A stretch of DNA of 64,000 nucleotides, taken from assembly GCA_964632945.1 (NCBI GenBank), contig CAZWCX010000005.1, positions 1-64,000 of the forward strand, given 5' to 3'. This DNA comes from CAZWCX01 sp964632945. Its GTDB lineage: Bacteria; Planctomycetota; MHYJ01; WSZJ01; CAZWCX01. The notes under the pieces are model-generated. The model ran no database searches and had not been told where the DNA came from. It saw nothing but the letters and a program-made list of their open reading frames with translations. The translations under genes and the position numbers were made by a program. Shown here in pieces: positions 8,107 to 15,836 of this stretch (positions within the stretch are counted from its first letter, which is position 1; each line of letters starts with the position of its first letter).

Positions 8107-8517
8107 ATGAGATTCCTGATCGACAGTGCATTGTCTCCCGCGATTGCGGAGGAGCTGCAAAAGGAAGGTCACGACGCCCTTCATGTGCGTGACTACGGGA
8201 TGGAGTGGCTGGACGACTCGGAAGTGCTTGCGCTTGCGGCCCGCAGGGAGCGGGCGCTGGTCACTTGCGAGACGAAGTTTCTGGCCCTGATCGTCGGCAT
8301 GCAGGAGAGCCGCGCATCGGTGGTGCTCCTGTCGCGGACGATCGGCACGCAACCCCGGGACCAGGCGGCGGTCCTGCTCGGCGGATTGAACCGGATCCAG
8401 AAGGCGCTCGAGCAGGGCAGTTTCGTGGTGGTGGAGGAGTTCCGCACCCGTGCCTGGTACCTGCCGCTGGCCGCCCGTGGCGGGCGGACCCGCGCCCTCG
8501 AGGCGGTGGGCGCGTAG
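8107..8517 (+). CDS. DUF5615 PIN-like protein (putative toxin)
   Basis: 136 residues from ATG 8107 with AGGAGG about 20 bases upstream. The N-terminus MRFLIDSALSPAIAEELQKE contains the Asp of the PIN-like fold. GHDALHVRDYGMEWLDD, the acidic segment DSEVLALAARRERALVTCET, and a late hydrophobic strand with SRTIG follow the DUF5615 pattern. The usual second Asp of DKDF is replaced here (TCETKFL), so nuclease activity may be weakened. Such proteins are predicted RNases paired with DUF433 antitoxins in mobile toxin-antitoxin loci. The partner gene lies immediately upstream. Confidence 0.75.
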   Translation: MRFLIDSALSPAIAEELQKEGHDALHVRDYGMEWLDDSEVLALAARRERALVTCETKFLALIVGMQESRASVVLLSRTIGTQPRDQAAVLLGGLNRIQKALEQGSFVVVEEFRTRAWYLPLAARGGRTRALEAVGA

Positions 8518-8596
8518 CGGTCGGGGGGAGGGGGTCTGCGTTCGGCGGTTCGCGGGGTCCAGGACCCTCGCGGGCCGTCGGCGTTTTCGGGTGCGG

Positions 8597-9043
8597 TCAG
8601 TCCACGCCGACCTGAAGTCGGGCGATGCGGGCCTGCCCATGTTCCTCGGTCAGGACCGCCTGGACCGGACGGTCGATGCCGTCGGGTCCGGTCGCCGACC
8701 CCTCCAGCCGGGTGACTCCGTTCGAGACGGAGACGTGATTCCAGGTCAGCGCCGTGGCCCGATAGAGATTCTTCAGATCTCCGTCGGCCATCCGCTTCAA
8801 TTCATCCACGGTATGTTTCGCCTGCAGGTCGGCGCTCCAATCGGCATGGGCGGCCTCCCACTGGCCGGCGCGGACACGGTCGATGTGCGCTTGCACGGGT
8901 TGCGCGGCGCGGTCGAGCACGGCCCGGATACCGAAGTAGAACGCCGCCCCGCCGCCGCAGCAGAGCAACAGACCGACGCCGAACACGCCGCCGAGGATCC
9001 AGAGCAATCGGGAATTCGAGGTCTTGGGCGCATTCGGGTCCAT
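8597..9043 (-). CDS. Membrane-anchored hypothetical protein
   Basis: 148 residues from ATG 9043. One transmembrane helix at about 14-37 (LWILGGVFGVGLLLCCGGGA) is followed by an outward domain with RAGQWEAAHADWSADLQAKH and a beta-rich C-terminus (RLEGSATGPDGIDRPVQAVL). The shape (short N-tail, one helix, cystatin/NTF2-like domain) is common for DUF4864-like anchored proteins, but the match is not firm. It stands alone on the minus strand. Confidence 0.6.
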   Translation of the reverse strand: MDPNAPKTSNSRLLWILGGVFGVGLLLCCGGGAAFYFGIRAVLDRAAQPVQAHIDRVRAGQWEAAHADWSADLQAKHTVDELKRMADGDLKNLYRATALTWNHVSVSNGVTRLEGSATGPDGIDRPVQAVLTEEHGQARIARLQVGVD

Positions 9044-9310
9044 CGGAAATCTCCGCTACGATACTGCAGGATCGGGAACGACCGGGATCCACGGGCGGAC
9101 CGGAGTCGGGCGCGGACGCTGGCTGGGGGAGGATGGAAACGCCGTTGAGGTAAGCTCGCCCGGGGTGGATCGGCGGCGGTTGGTTCGGGAAGCCGGTGAT
9201 CCGGCGGGCGGGAGATTCCAGGGCAGACGGTTGTGGGCGGGGCGGGTCGCCGCCGCTTCGTCCCCGTGGGGACGGAAGCGGCGGCCGAAGTCCGCCGTTT
9301 CCCCCTGCGC

Positions 9311-9763
9311 CTACCCCCCGGGCCCGGCCTCGGGCGGCAGGTATTCGAAGTACTCCTTCAGGTCCTGGATCTCGTGGTCCTTCTGTTCGAGCAGGCTGAC
9401 GAGCACGTCCCGGAAACTGACTACGCCGGAAAGCCGGCCCGCATCGGTGATGGGGAGGTGTCGGCAACCAGTCTCGCGCATGATCCGGACTGCGTGGCGG
9501 ACCGTGTCCTCGCCCTCCACGCAGACGGGGTCCCGGGTCATCACGTCCCCCACGCGCGTGTGGGCGGCGTCCCGGCCTTCGGCGATCACCCGGAAGAGCG
9601 CATCGCGCTCCGTGAAGATCCCCACGAGGTCCGCCCCCACCAGCACCGGAAGGGCGCCGATGCCGCGCTGCCTCATCAGGCTGGCGGCCTGCGCGACGGT
9701 GGCGGTCGGGGTCGTGTGGGCCACGGTCTGGCCCTGAATGACCTTGTTCAGTTTCCGTTGCAT
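9311..9763 (-). CDS. CBS-domain pair protein
   Basis: 150 residues from the ATG at 9763, with AGGAGG 6-8 bases upstream; longer in-frame starts are Arg-rich artefacts. Two CBS domains cover about residues 10-125: VAHTTPTATVAQAASLMRQR...GALPVLVGADLVGIFTERDA and VGDVMTRDPVCVEGEDTVRH...CRHLPITDAGRLSGVVSFRD. A C-terminal amphipathic helix (SLLEQKDHEIQDLKEYFEYL) follows. CBS pairs bind adenine nucleotides and sense energy state; a stand-alone protein of this kind usually regulates a partner. The spacing LVGIFTERD and GVVSFRDVL is typical. No operon partner is evident. Confidence 0.85.
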   Translation of the reverse strand: MQRKLNKVIQGQTVAHTTPTATVAQAASLMRQRGIGALPVLVGADLVGIFTERDALFRVIAEGRDAAHTRVGDVMTRDPVCVEGEDTVRHAVRIMRETGCRHLPITDAGRLSGVVSFRDVLVSLLEQKDHEIQDLKEYFEYLPPEAGPGG

Positions 9764-10014
9764 ATACCCCTCCTGGATTGCGGTCGGGGCCCCGGGACGG
9801 AATCGGGGGGCCGCCAACCTGGATTGGACCACACCGGATAGGGTCCGTTTCATCATCGCGTCGGCGGGTGGGCGCGGCGGAGGGAGGCTTGCGCTAGTAG
9901 TCTCAGAATACCATCCGGACCGCGCGAGGTCAAGGCGGCTTCCGGGGCCCTCCGGCGGTCGTGCGCGCCGGGGGGAGCCCGCCGCGCGAACCCGGGCGGG
10001 ACCCGCGGAGAGGC

Positions 10015-10401
10015 TCAGGGCCACTCCTCGGCCGCCAGCCCGCCCTCGCACCAGGCCGTCCAATCGAAGCGTCGAGGATCGGCGATCAACTCGAGCGATC
10101 GCTGCGCCCAGCGGGCGAGTCGCGGATCCTCGAGCTGGCGGGCGCGCTCGAGATGAGGCGAGAGGATCCGGCGCGCCGCCTCGCCACCCTCGAAACGGAC
10201 GGCGTCGCCCGTCAGCAGGTAGAGGCACTTCAAAAAAAAGATCCGATTCGGACAGGCGGGGTCGGCGGCCAACCGGAGGAAGAGGTCGGCGCGATCGAGG
10301 TCCGTGATCGTCACCGCCCACTCCTGGACCGGTTCGACGGCGTCCGGGTCGTAGGCCCACTCCACGAGCTCGTCGGCGGTGGGGTTGAAGGGATCGTTCA
10401 C
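10015..10401 (-). CDS. Hypothetical soluble protein
   Basis: 128 residues from ATG 10401. It opens MNDPFNPTADELVEWAYDPD and contains helical repeats (LFLRLAADPACPNRIFFLKC, then LEDPRLARWAQRSLELIADP). The final WCEGGLAAEEWP is acidic/aromatic. Similar small proteins occur singly in related genomes, but no function is known to me. It is cytoplasmic by lack of signal or membrane segment. No clear Shine-Dalgarno. Confidence 0.55.
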   Translation of the reverse strand: MNDPFNPTADELVEWAYDPDAVEPVQEWAVTITDLDRADLFLRLAADPACPNRIFFLKCLYLLTGDAVRFEGGEAARRILSPHLERARQLEDPRLARWAQRSLELIADPRRFDWTAWCEGGLAAEEWP

Positions 10402-10581
10402 GGTGGGCTCCAGACGGCGATGAAACCATGCTAGAGGCGATCGCGGGACCCTGTCAATGCCGGAAGGGCTGAAGCGGCAGCCCGGAACGCGGACCCGGGA
10501 GTTCGACCCGTTCCGGGCGCTTGATCCCCGGCCCGGGTTGCGCTAACGTGGACGGGCGGAAATCGAAGGGAGAGGTGCGGA

Positions 10582-11145
10582 ATGCCGATCGCGATCCAAT
10601 GCTCCTGCGGGAAGACTCTGCGCGCGCGCGAAGAACAGGCCGGGCGGCGCGTCAAGTGTCCGCACTGCGGGGCTCCCCTGCTGATCCCCGCCGCGACGTC
10701 TCCGGCACCCCCCGGGGGCGCGGGGGACTCGGACACCGACTTTCCCGAAGCGGGCGCGGCCGCCGCGGTCCGCCCGGCCGCGGCCCCGCCCCCCGCCGAC
10801 CCCGACCCGGCCGGCGCGCCCGCGACGGACGAGGACCGTGAGGATGCCCCGGCCGCGGCGGGCGGCTTCCTGGGCGGGATGAAGGCCAAGGTGCAGGCCA
10901 CGGTCCAGGCAGGCAAGGAGGAGGCGCAACGACAGGCCCGCCGCGCGCAGATCGCCCTCGAGGTCTCCGAGAAAAAAAAGGAGCTTGAGGAAGTGTACGC
11001 ACGGATCGGCGAAAAGGTGTTCGAAGACCCGGAACTCCGCGCGCTCGTGAACATGGAAGACGTCCTCGGGCAGATCGAGAAACTCGATGCCGAACTGAGG
11101 GTGGCGGAGGACGAGGCGGAGGAGATCCGCCGGAGGCTGGAGTAG
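10582..11145 (+). CDS. Zinc-ribbon coiled-coil protein
   Basis: 187 residues from ATG 10582. Residues 1-32 are a zinc ribbon (Cys7, Cys9, Cys26 and Cys29 in CSCGKTL and CPHCGAPL), the N-terminal signature seen on many Planctomycetota proteins. A Pro/Ala-rich disordered linker (about 35-90) leads to a charged coiled coil (about 95-187: ALEVSEKKKELEEVYARIGE, then LGQIEKLDAELRVAEDEAEE). There is no catalytic motif. The next gene starts 1 base after its stop and is also coiled-coil, so the two are co-translated and probably interact. Confidence 0.75.
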   Translation: MPIAIQCSCGKTLRAREEQAGRRVKCPHCGAPLLIPAATSPAPPGGAGDSDTDFPEAGAAAAVRPAAAPPPADPDPAGAPATDEDREDAPAAAGGFLGGMKAKVQATVQAGKEEAQRQARRAQIALEVSEKKKELEEVYARIGEKVFEDPELRALVNMEDVLGQIEKLDAELRVAEDEAEEIRRRLE

Positions 11146-11146
11146 C

Positions 11147-11764
11147 ATGACGGATCCGGCCCCCGCCCACCCGCGCGCGCTCTTGTCCCGCCTCGAATTC
11201 CGCATTCGCAACCTCGAGGCCAAGCGCAAGGGGCTTTGCGGCCGGATCGGCCGCGCCTTGTTCGAGCGCGGACCGACGACGCCTCCGCAGCGCCGGGTGG
11301 CGAAGGACTTCGAGGCGGCGCGACAGGGACTGGCGGCGGTGGCCGCGCTCGAGGCGGAAGACGTCGCGCTGGCCGCGGACTCCGCCGGCACCTCGCGCGG
11401 GGCCCGGCTGGCCCACTCGCTGGCGCAGGTGACCGGGAAGGGGCGGGACTACGCCCGCTCGGTCCAGGTCGAGTCGCGGCAGAAGAAACTCCTCCGCGAG
11501 CGCGCCGAGTGCCTGGCGCGCCTGGGGCGCGCCTTGTCCGCAAAACGAGAGGAAGTGCACGACGAGCGGATCGACCGGATGCTCGCCCAGGCGGACTTGC
11601 TGGAAGCAGAACTCGCCGGCCGCGACGTGGAAGCCCGCACTCTCCAGGAGCAATCGGCTTCGATGGATCCCGCGCTGCGCAAGCGGGTCTATTGGATTGC
11701 CGCCGGGATCGGCGTCCTGTTGCTGGCCTTGTGCTGGTGGATCGCGCTCTCGGTGGTCTTCTGA
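11147..11764 (+). CDS. Coiled-coil protein with C-terminal membrane anchor
   Basis: 205 residues from ATG 11147. The body is charged helix (SRLEFRIRNLEAKRKGLCGR, then VESRQKKLLRERAECLARLG), and the last about 22 residues form a transmembrane helix (VYWIAAGIGVLLLALCWWIA). This makes it a tail-anchored protein facing the cytoplasm. It overlaps functionally with the zinc-ribbon coiled-coil gene immediately upstream. A membrane-tethered complex of the two is a reasonable inference, but the role is unknown. Confidence 0.7.
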   Translation: MTDPAPAHPRALLSRLEFRIRNLEAKRKGLCGRIGRALFERGPTTPPQRRVAKDFEAARQGLAAVAALEAEDVALAADSAGTSRGARLAHSLAQVTGKGRDYARSVQVESRQKKLLRERAECLARLGRALSAKREEVHDERIDRMLAQADLLEAELAGRDVEARTLQEQSASMDPALRKRVYWIAAGIGVLLLALCWWIALSVVF

Positions 11765-11864
11765 CCGCGACGCGCCGGCGCCGACGGTCTTCTCCCGGGC
11801 CACCCTGCTTCGGTTGCTCCGGGCGTCCCCGCGAACGACGAGGGGATTCCGCGCGCGCCGGCGT

Positions 11865-12308
11865 CTACCTCTTGGCGGGAGGAAGGCGCGTCCCGAGAGG
11901 CGGTTCCGCCAGCAGCGTCAGCCCCGGGTCCAATTCCGCGGCCAGGTCGAGCAGCAGGTAGGTGTGACAGGCGCGATCGGGAGTGCGGTACGGGCACATG
12001 CACATCAGGTAGACGTCGCCGGAGCGCGCTTCCCGGACCAGGACCCGCAGCGCATCGAGCGCGCCGGGGCGCGCGCGAAACTCCTCCCGGTAGCGCCGGC
12101 GATAGTCGATCCGGCGGCACGCCTCCGCATGCGCCTCCCCCGAGGACACCCCGGCTGCGCGGAGGCGCAGTTTTTCTTCGTGGAAGTCGCGCAGGAGTTC
12201 TTCCGAGGGCGCCAGGATCTTGAGTCCGCGGGTCCCGCGGCGCATGACCGGGACCCTCCGGGCGCCCGGCGGCGTCGGGGCGAAGCGGGTGATTCGACCC
12301 AGTCCCAT
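11865..12308 (-). CDS. DUF488-family protein
   Basis: 147 residues from ATG 12308. The order is typical of DUF488: an N-terminal strand (GTRGLKILAPSEELLRDF), RIDYRRRYREEFRARPGALD, then SGDVYLMCMCPYRTPDRACH, where the family has a Cys-containing strand and a C-x-R-x-x-x-C/H turn. The family function is unsettled; nucleic-acid or nucleotide chemistry has been suggested. The gene is divergent from the kinase operon, with about 120 bases between starts, so both promoters must lie at 12309-12427. Confidence 0.7.
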   Translation of the reverse strand: MGLGRITRFAPTPPGARRVPVMRRGTRGLKILAPSEELLRDFHEEKLRLRAAGVSSGEAHAEACRRIDYRRRYREEFRARPGALDALRVLVREARSGDVYLMCMCPYRTPDRACHTYLLLDLAAELDPGLTLLAEPPLGTRLPPAKR

Positions 12309-12427
12309 GACGGTCCTCGCGACAGCCAGAGGGCATTGTGCCGGACCGTGACCGGTCCGTCAATCCGCGACGCCCGGACCCGGAAATTCGTTTCCGATCG
12401 AACCGCGGATGTGGGAAAATTCACGCC

Positions 12428-15400
12428 ATGTCCAGCACGCCTCCCGTCGACCCCCCCCAGGCCGAGACGCGTGCGCCCGGCGCGACCAGAACGGGCCCGC
12501 CTTCCGGCACAGATTTTCCGTTCGGCCGATTCCGGTTGCTTGAACGACTGGGCGCCGGGGGCATGGGGATCGTCCATCGTGCCTGGGATCCGAAACTCGG
12601 ACGGCACGTCGCGCTCAAGCGCCTGCGCGTCGACGGGGACTCCGGCATCGAAGTCGCCCGTTTCCTGCGGGAGGCGCGGGTGGCGGCGCGGCTGCGTCAT
12701 CCCGGCATCGTCCAGGTTCACGACTCCCTGGAGGTCGACGGTGCGCCGGCGATCGTCATGGAGTGGGTGCAAGGCTGCACCCTGGAGACGTGGCTGGCCG
12801 GGAATCCGGCCGTGGGGGAGGAATCCCTGCGCCGGCGCGTCGGGTTGCTGCTCGGGATTGCCGAGGCCGTGGGGCACGCTCATGGGGAGGGGGTGATCCA
12901 CCGGGATCTGAAGCCGGCGAACGTGCTGATCGACGATCAGGGTCGGCCGCGCGTTGCGGATTTCGGGTTGGCGAGGCGCCTCCCTTTCGCCGGGGGGATG
13001 GAGTCCGCGCCCGCGGCGGCCTTGACCGAGGCCGCCACGGTCCTGGGGACTCCCGCGTACATGAGCCCGGAGCAGGCGCGGGGCGAGTCCGACGGCATCG
13101 GTCCCCGCTCCGACGTCTGGTCCCTCGGCGTGATGCTCTACGAGATGATCACGGGACGGCCGCCGTTCCAACGGGAGAACGGTTGGCGTACGCTCGAAGC
13201 CGTGGCACGGGAGGAGGTCACGCCCCCGTCCGCGACGACCCCCCGGGTATCGCCCCCGCTCGAGGCGATTTGCCTGCGCGCCCTGCACCGGGACCCGGAG
13301 CGGCGCTACAGGGACGGCAAAGCGTTCGCCGACGATCTGCGTCGTTGGCTTGTGGGGGAGTCGGTGCAGGCGGGGCCGGGGGGGCGCGAGTACCGGGCGC
13401 GCGTGTGGATCCAGACCCGACGTCCTGCGCTGGCGGGCGCCCTGGTCGTCGCGATGGCGATCGTCGGCCTGACGGTCTGGGGAATCGCAGGTTCCGGACG
13501 ACGGATGCAGGAGGCGCTCCAGGTCGAAGCGGCGGAGTCGGTGACGTCCTTCGAGGACCGCGTACGTTCGATCGAGATGACCGTCGACGCACGCCGCGAC
13601 CTTGCGCGACAGCCGCTGGCGCTGCTCGATCGCTGGATCGCCGAGGGCCCGGACGCCGGGGTCGGCCATGCGTGGCGCGGGCAGGTGCGCCTTCTGCTGG
13701 GCGACGAAGCGGGCGCCGCGGCCGACTTCGAGCAGGCCTGCCGCCGCTCGCCGGAACGCTGGGAGCCGTGGTGGGTGCGGGGATTCTGGCGCATGGAGCA
13801 GTACCTGTCGCTCCGCGGTCTGTCTGCATTCCGGATGACGGAGACGGGCGTCGAATCCGACCCCGCGCGCGCGGAGAGCGGCGAGGAAGCCGGCCTGCGG
13901 GTCTCCGCCCTGGCCGACCTCGGGCGCATGGTCCGCTGCTCCGCTGCCGGCGCCGCGGGGAACGACGAGCGGTTGAAGATGGCGCAGGCGCTGGCCGCCC
14001 TCGGTCAGGGGGATGCGGCGGGCTACAGGGAGGCGCTCACACGGCTCGAAGGGTTGAATCTGCCGCGGTCGCACAGGATTCGCGGTCGGGCACTGCATCA
14101 GTTGGGTCGATTCGAAGAGGCGGAAGAAGCCTACACCCGGGTGCTGGAGCGATGGCCCGAGGATGCGGACGCCTGGCGGTCCCGCGCCGTCAGCCGGAAT
14201 GTTGCCGGGGTCCTGGCGGCGCAACGCGGGACCGAGCCGCAGGCCCTCCTGGAACGCGCGGAGGCCGACTTCGGCGAGGCCATCCGGTGCGAGCCCGACG
14301 AGTCGGCGGCGTATCTGGGTCGCGCCAACCTCCGGACCTGGCGGGTCAAGGTCCGAATCGACCGCGCGGAAGATCCGACCGGGGCGTTGCAGGAAGCGGA
14401 GGAAGATCTCTTCGAGGCGGGACGCCGGGGAGCCCCGGAGTGGCGCGTGGTCCGGCTGCAAGGTCAGCTTCTGCTCCTCGCGGCCGAATGGGACCGAATC
14501 CAGCACCGCTCGGCTCGCACCCACATCGAAAGGGCGATCGAGGAGTTCGAGCGCGCGGCGCGGAGCGGTCCCGAGCCCGGGATCGACCGCCTCCTCCAGT
14601 CGCGTGCCTACGTGGCGCTGGCCGCCGATGAGATCGCGGCGCGGCAGGATCCACGCGCGACGTTCGACAAGGCCCTGGCCGCCGTCGACGAAGCCTGCGC
14701 GCTCCTCCCGACCCGCGGCGAGCCCTTGGCGGAACGCGGCGAGATGCGCTTCTCGATGGCGATCGCCGCGGTCCTGTTCGGGCGCGATCCGGTCCCCTTC
14801 CTGGGGCCGGCGATGGAGGATCTCGCCGCCGCGCTGAAGATCCGGCCCGGAGCCGTAAAGACGCTGCGCATCCGCGCCCGTGCGCGCGCCCTTCGCGCCC
14901 GGTACGAGGACCGGGAACGCGCCGACCTCCACCGCGAAGTCCGCGCCAGCCTGGAAGACCTGGATGCCGTCCTCGCGGTGCTGCCTTCGGATGCCGATCT
15001 CCTGCAGGATCGGGCGCAGATGTGTCTGCGGCTCGGCGAACTCGAAGCATCGTTCGGCGGGGATCCGCGTCCGCACTACCGGTCTGGCGTAACCGCCATC
15101 GAGCGGTTGGAAGGGGCTCCGGTCCGCCAGCCCGGACCGCTGCTCGCGACGCTCGGAGCGCTGCGCTGGCGGCTTGCGCAGGCGGAAGCGGTGCGAGGGG
15201 GCGATCCCGGCGCTGGATGGACCCGGGCCGTGGCGGACTTGCTGACGGCCCGCGGCCGTTTCGGGTTCGAGACCGGTCACACGCTGGGCCGACTTTACCG
15301 GACCCTCGGTCGATGGGGCGAGGCGGCAGGGGAGTTCGAGCGATTCGGCGGGACCCGGGGCGGATCCCCTGAAGTGGGGCGGGTCCTGGCGGAGGAGTGC

Positions 15401-15835
15401 CGCGCGCTCGACTGGGCCGGCGGCCGGGGATGGGCGGCAGCCTGGCGGCGCGGGGACGAGGCCTTGGCCGGGGGGGACCCCGCGGCGGCCTGGCGGGAGT
15501 ACGAGACGGCCGCCGCCGGTCTCTTCGAAGACGTCGGCGGGCTTCCGGAAGCGGAACGGGATCCGCGCCAACGGCCCACGCCGCTGCGGGTCGCCTCGAC
15601 GGCCGTGTCGCTTGGCCTGGCTCGCGCCGCAGCGGTGCTGGCCCACGGGGGCGAGGCTTCCGGCGAACCCGCCCGGGCGTCTGATCCGGCCGCACGAGAG
15701 CAATGGCTCGATCGGATGCTCGAGCATTTGCAGGATGCCTGCGAGCAGGGCGCCGAGATCGCGATGTGGGGCGACGATCCGGTGTTCGCGCCGTTCGCGG
15801 AGGACCCCCGGTTCCGAAATCTGCGGAGGCGCTGA
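12428..15835 (+). CDS. Ser/Thr protein kinase with TPR extracytoplasmic region (first of tandem pair)
   Basis: 1135 residues from ATG 12428; an upstream in-frame ATG at 12338 lacks support. A complete Hanks-type kinase domain spans about 33-310: GAGGMG loop, Lys64 in VALKRL, HRDLKPAN with Asp160, DFG with Asp178, and GTPAYMSPEQ in the activation segment. A single transmembrane helix at about 334-355 follows. About 780 residues of TPR-like helical repeats then lie presumably outside the cytoplasm (LGRFEEAEEAYTRVLERWPE is a clear unit). No PASTA domain is present. The gene is followed by a second kinase after a single base, so they form one transcript. Likely receptor kinase; ligand unknown. 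Confidence 0.9.
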   Translation: MSSTPPVDPPQAETRAPGATRTGPPSGTDFPFGRFRLLERLGAGGMGIVHRAWDPKLGRHVALKRLRVDGDSGIEVARFLREARVAARLRHPGIVQVHDSLEVDGAPAIVMEWVQGCTLETWLAGNPAVGEESLRRRVGLLLGIAEAVGHAHGEGVIHRDLKPANVLIDDQGRPRVADFGLARRLPFAGGMESAPAAALTEAATVLGTPAYMSPEQARGESDGIGPRSDVWSLGVMLYEMITGRPPFQRENGWRTLEAVAREEVTPPSATTPRVSPPLEAICLRALHRDPERRYRDGKAFADDLRRWLVGESVQAGPGGREYRARVWIQTRRPALAGALVVAMAIVGLTVWGIAGSGRRMQEALQVEAAESVTSFEDRVRSIEMTVDARRDLARQPLALLDRWIAEGPDAGVGHAWRGQVRLLLGDEAGAAADFEQACRRSPERWEPWWVRGFWRMEQYLSLRGLSAFRMTETGVESDPARAESGEEAGLRVSALADLGRMVRCSAAGAAGNDERLKMAQALAALGQGDAAGYREALTRLEGLNLPRSHRIRGRALHQLGRFEEAEEAYTRVLERWPEDADAWRSRAVSRNVAGVLAAQRGTEPQALLERAEADFGEAIRCEPDESAAYLGRANLRTWRVKVRIDRAEDPTGALQEAEEDLFEAGRRGAPEWRVVRLQGQLLLLAAEWDRIQHRSARTHIERAIEEFERAARSGPEPGIDRLLQSRAYVALAADEIAARQDPRATFDKALAAVDEACALLPTRGEPLAERGEMRFSMAIAAVLFGRDPVPFLGPAMEDLAAALKIRPGAVKTLRIRARARALRARYEDRERADLHREVRASLEDLDAVLAVLPSDADLLQDRAQMCLRLGELEASFGGDPRPHYRSGVTAIERLEGAPVRQPGPLLATLGALRWRLAQAEAVRGGDPGAGWTRAVADLLTARGRFGFETGHTLGRLYRTLGRWGEAAGEFERFGGTRGGSPEVGRVLAEECRALDWAGGRGWAAAWRRGDEALAGGDPAAAWREYETAAAGLFEDVGGLPEAERDPRQRPTPLRVASTAVSLGLARAAAVLAHGGEASGEPARASDPAAREQWLDRMLEHLQDACEQGAEIAMWGDDPVFAPFAEDPRFRNLRRR

Positions 15836-15836
15836 A

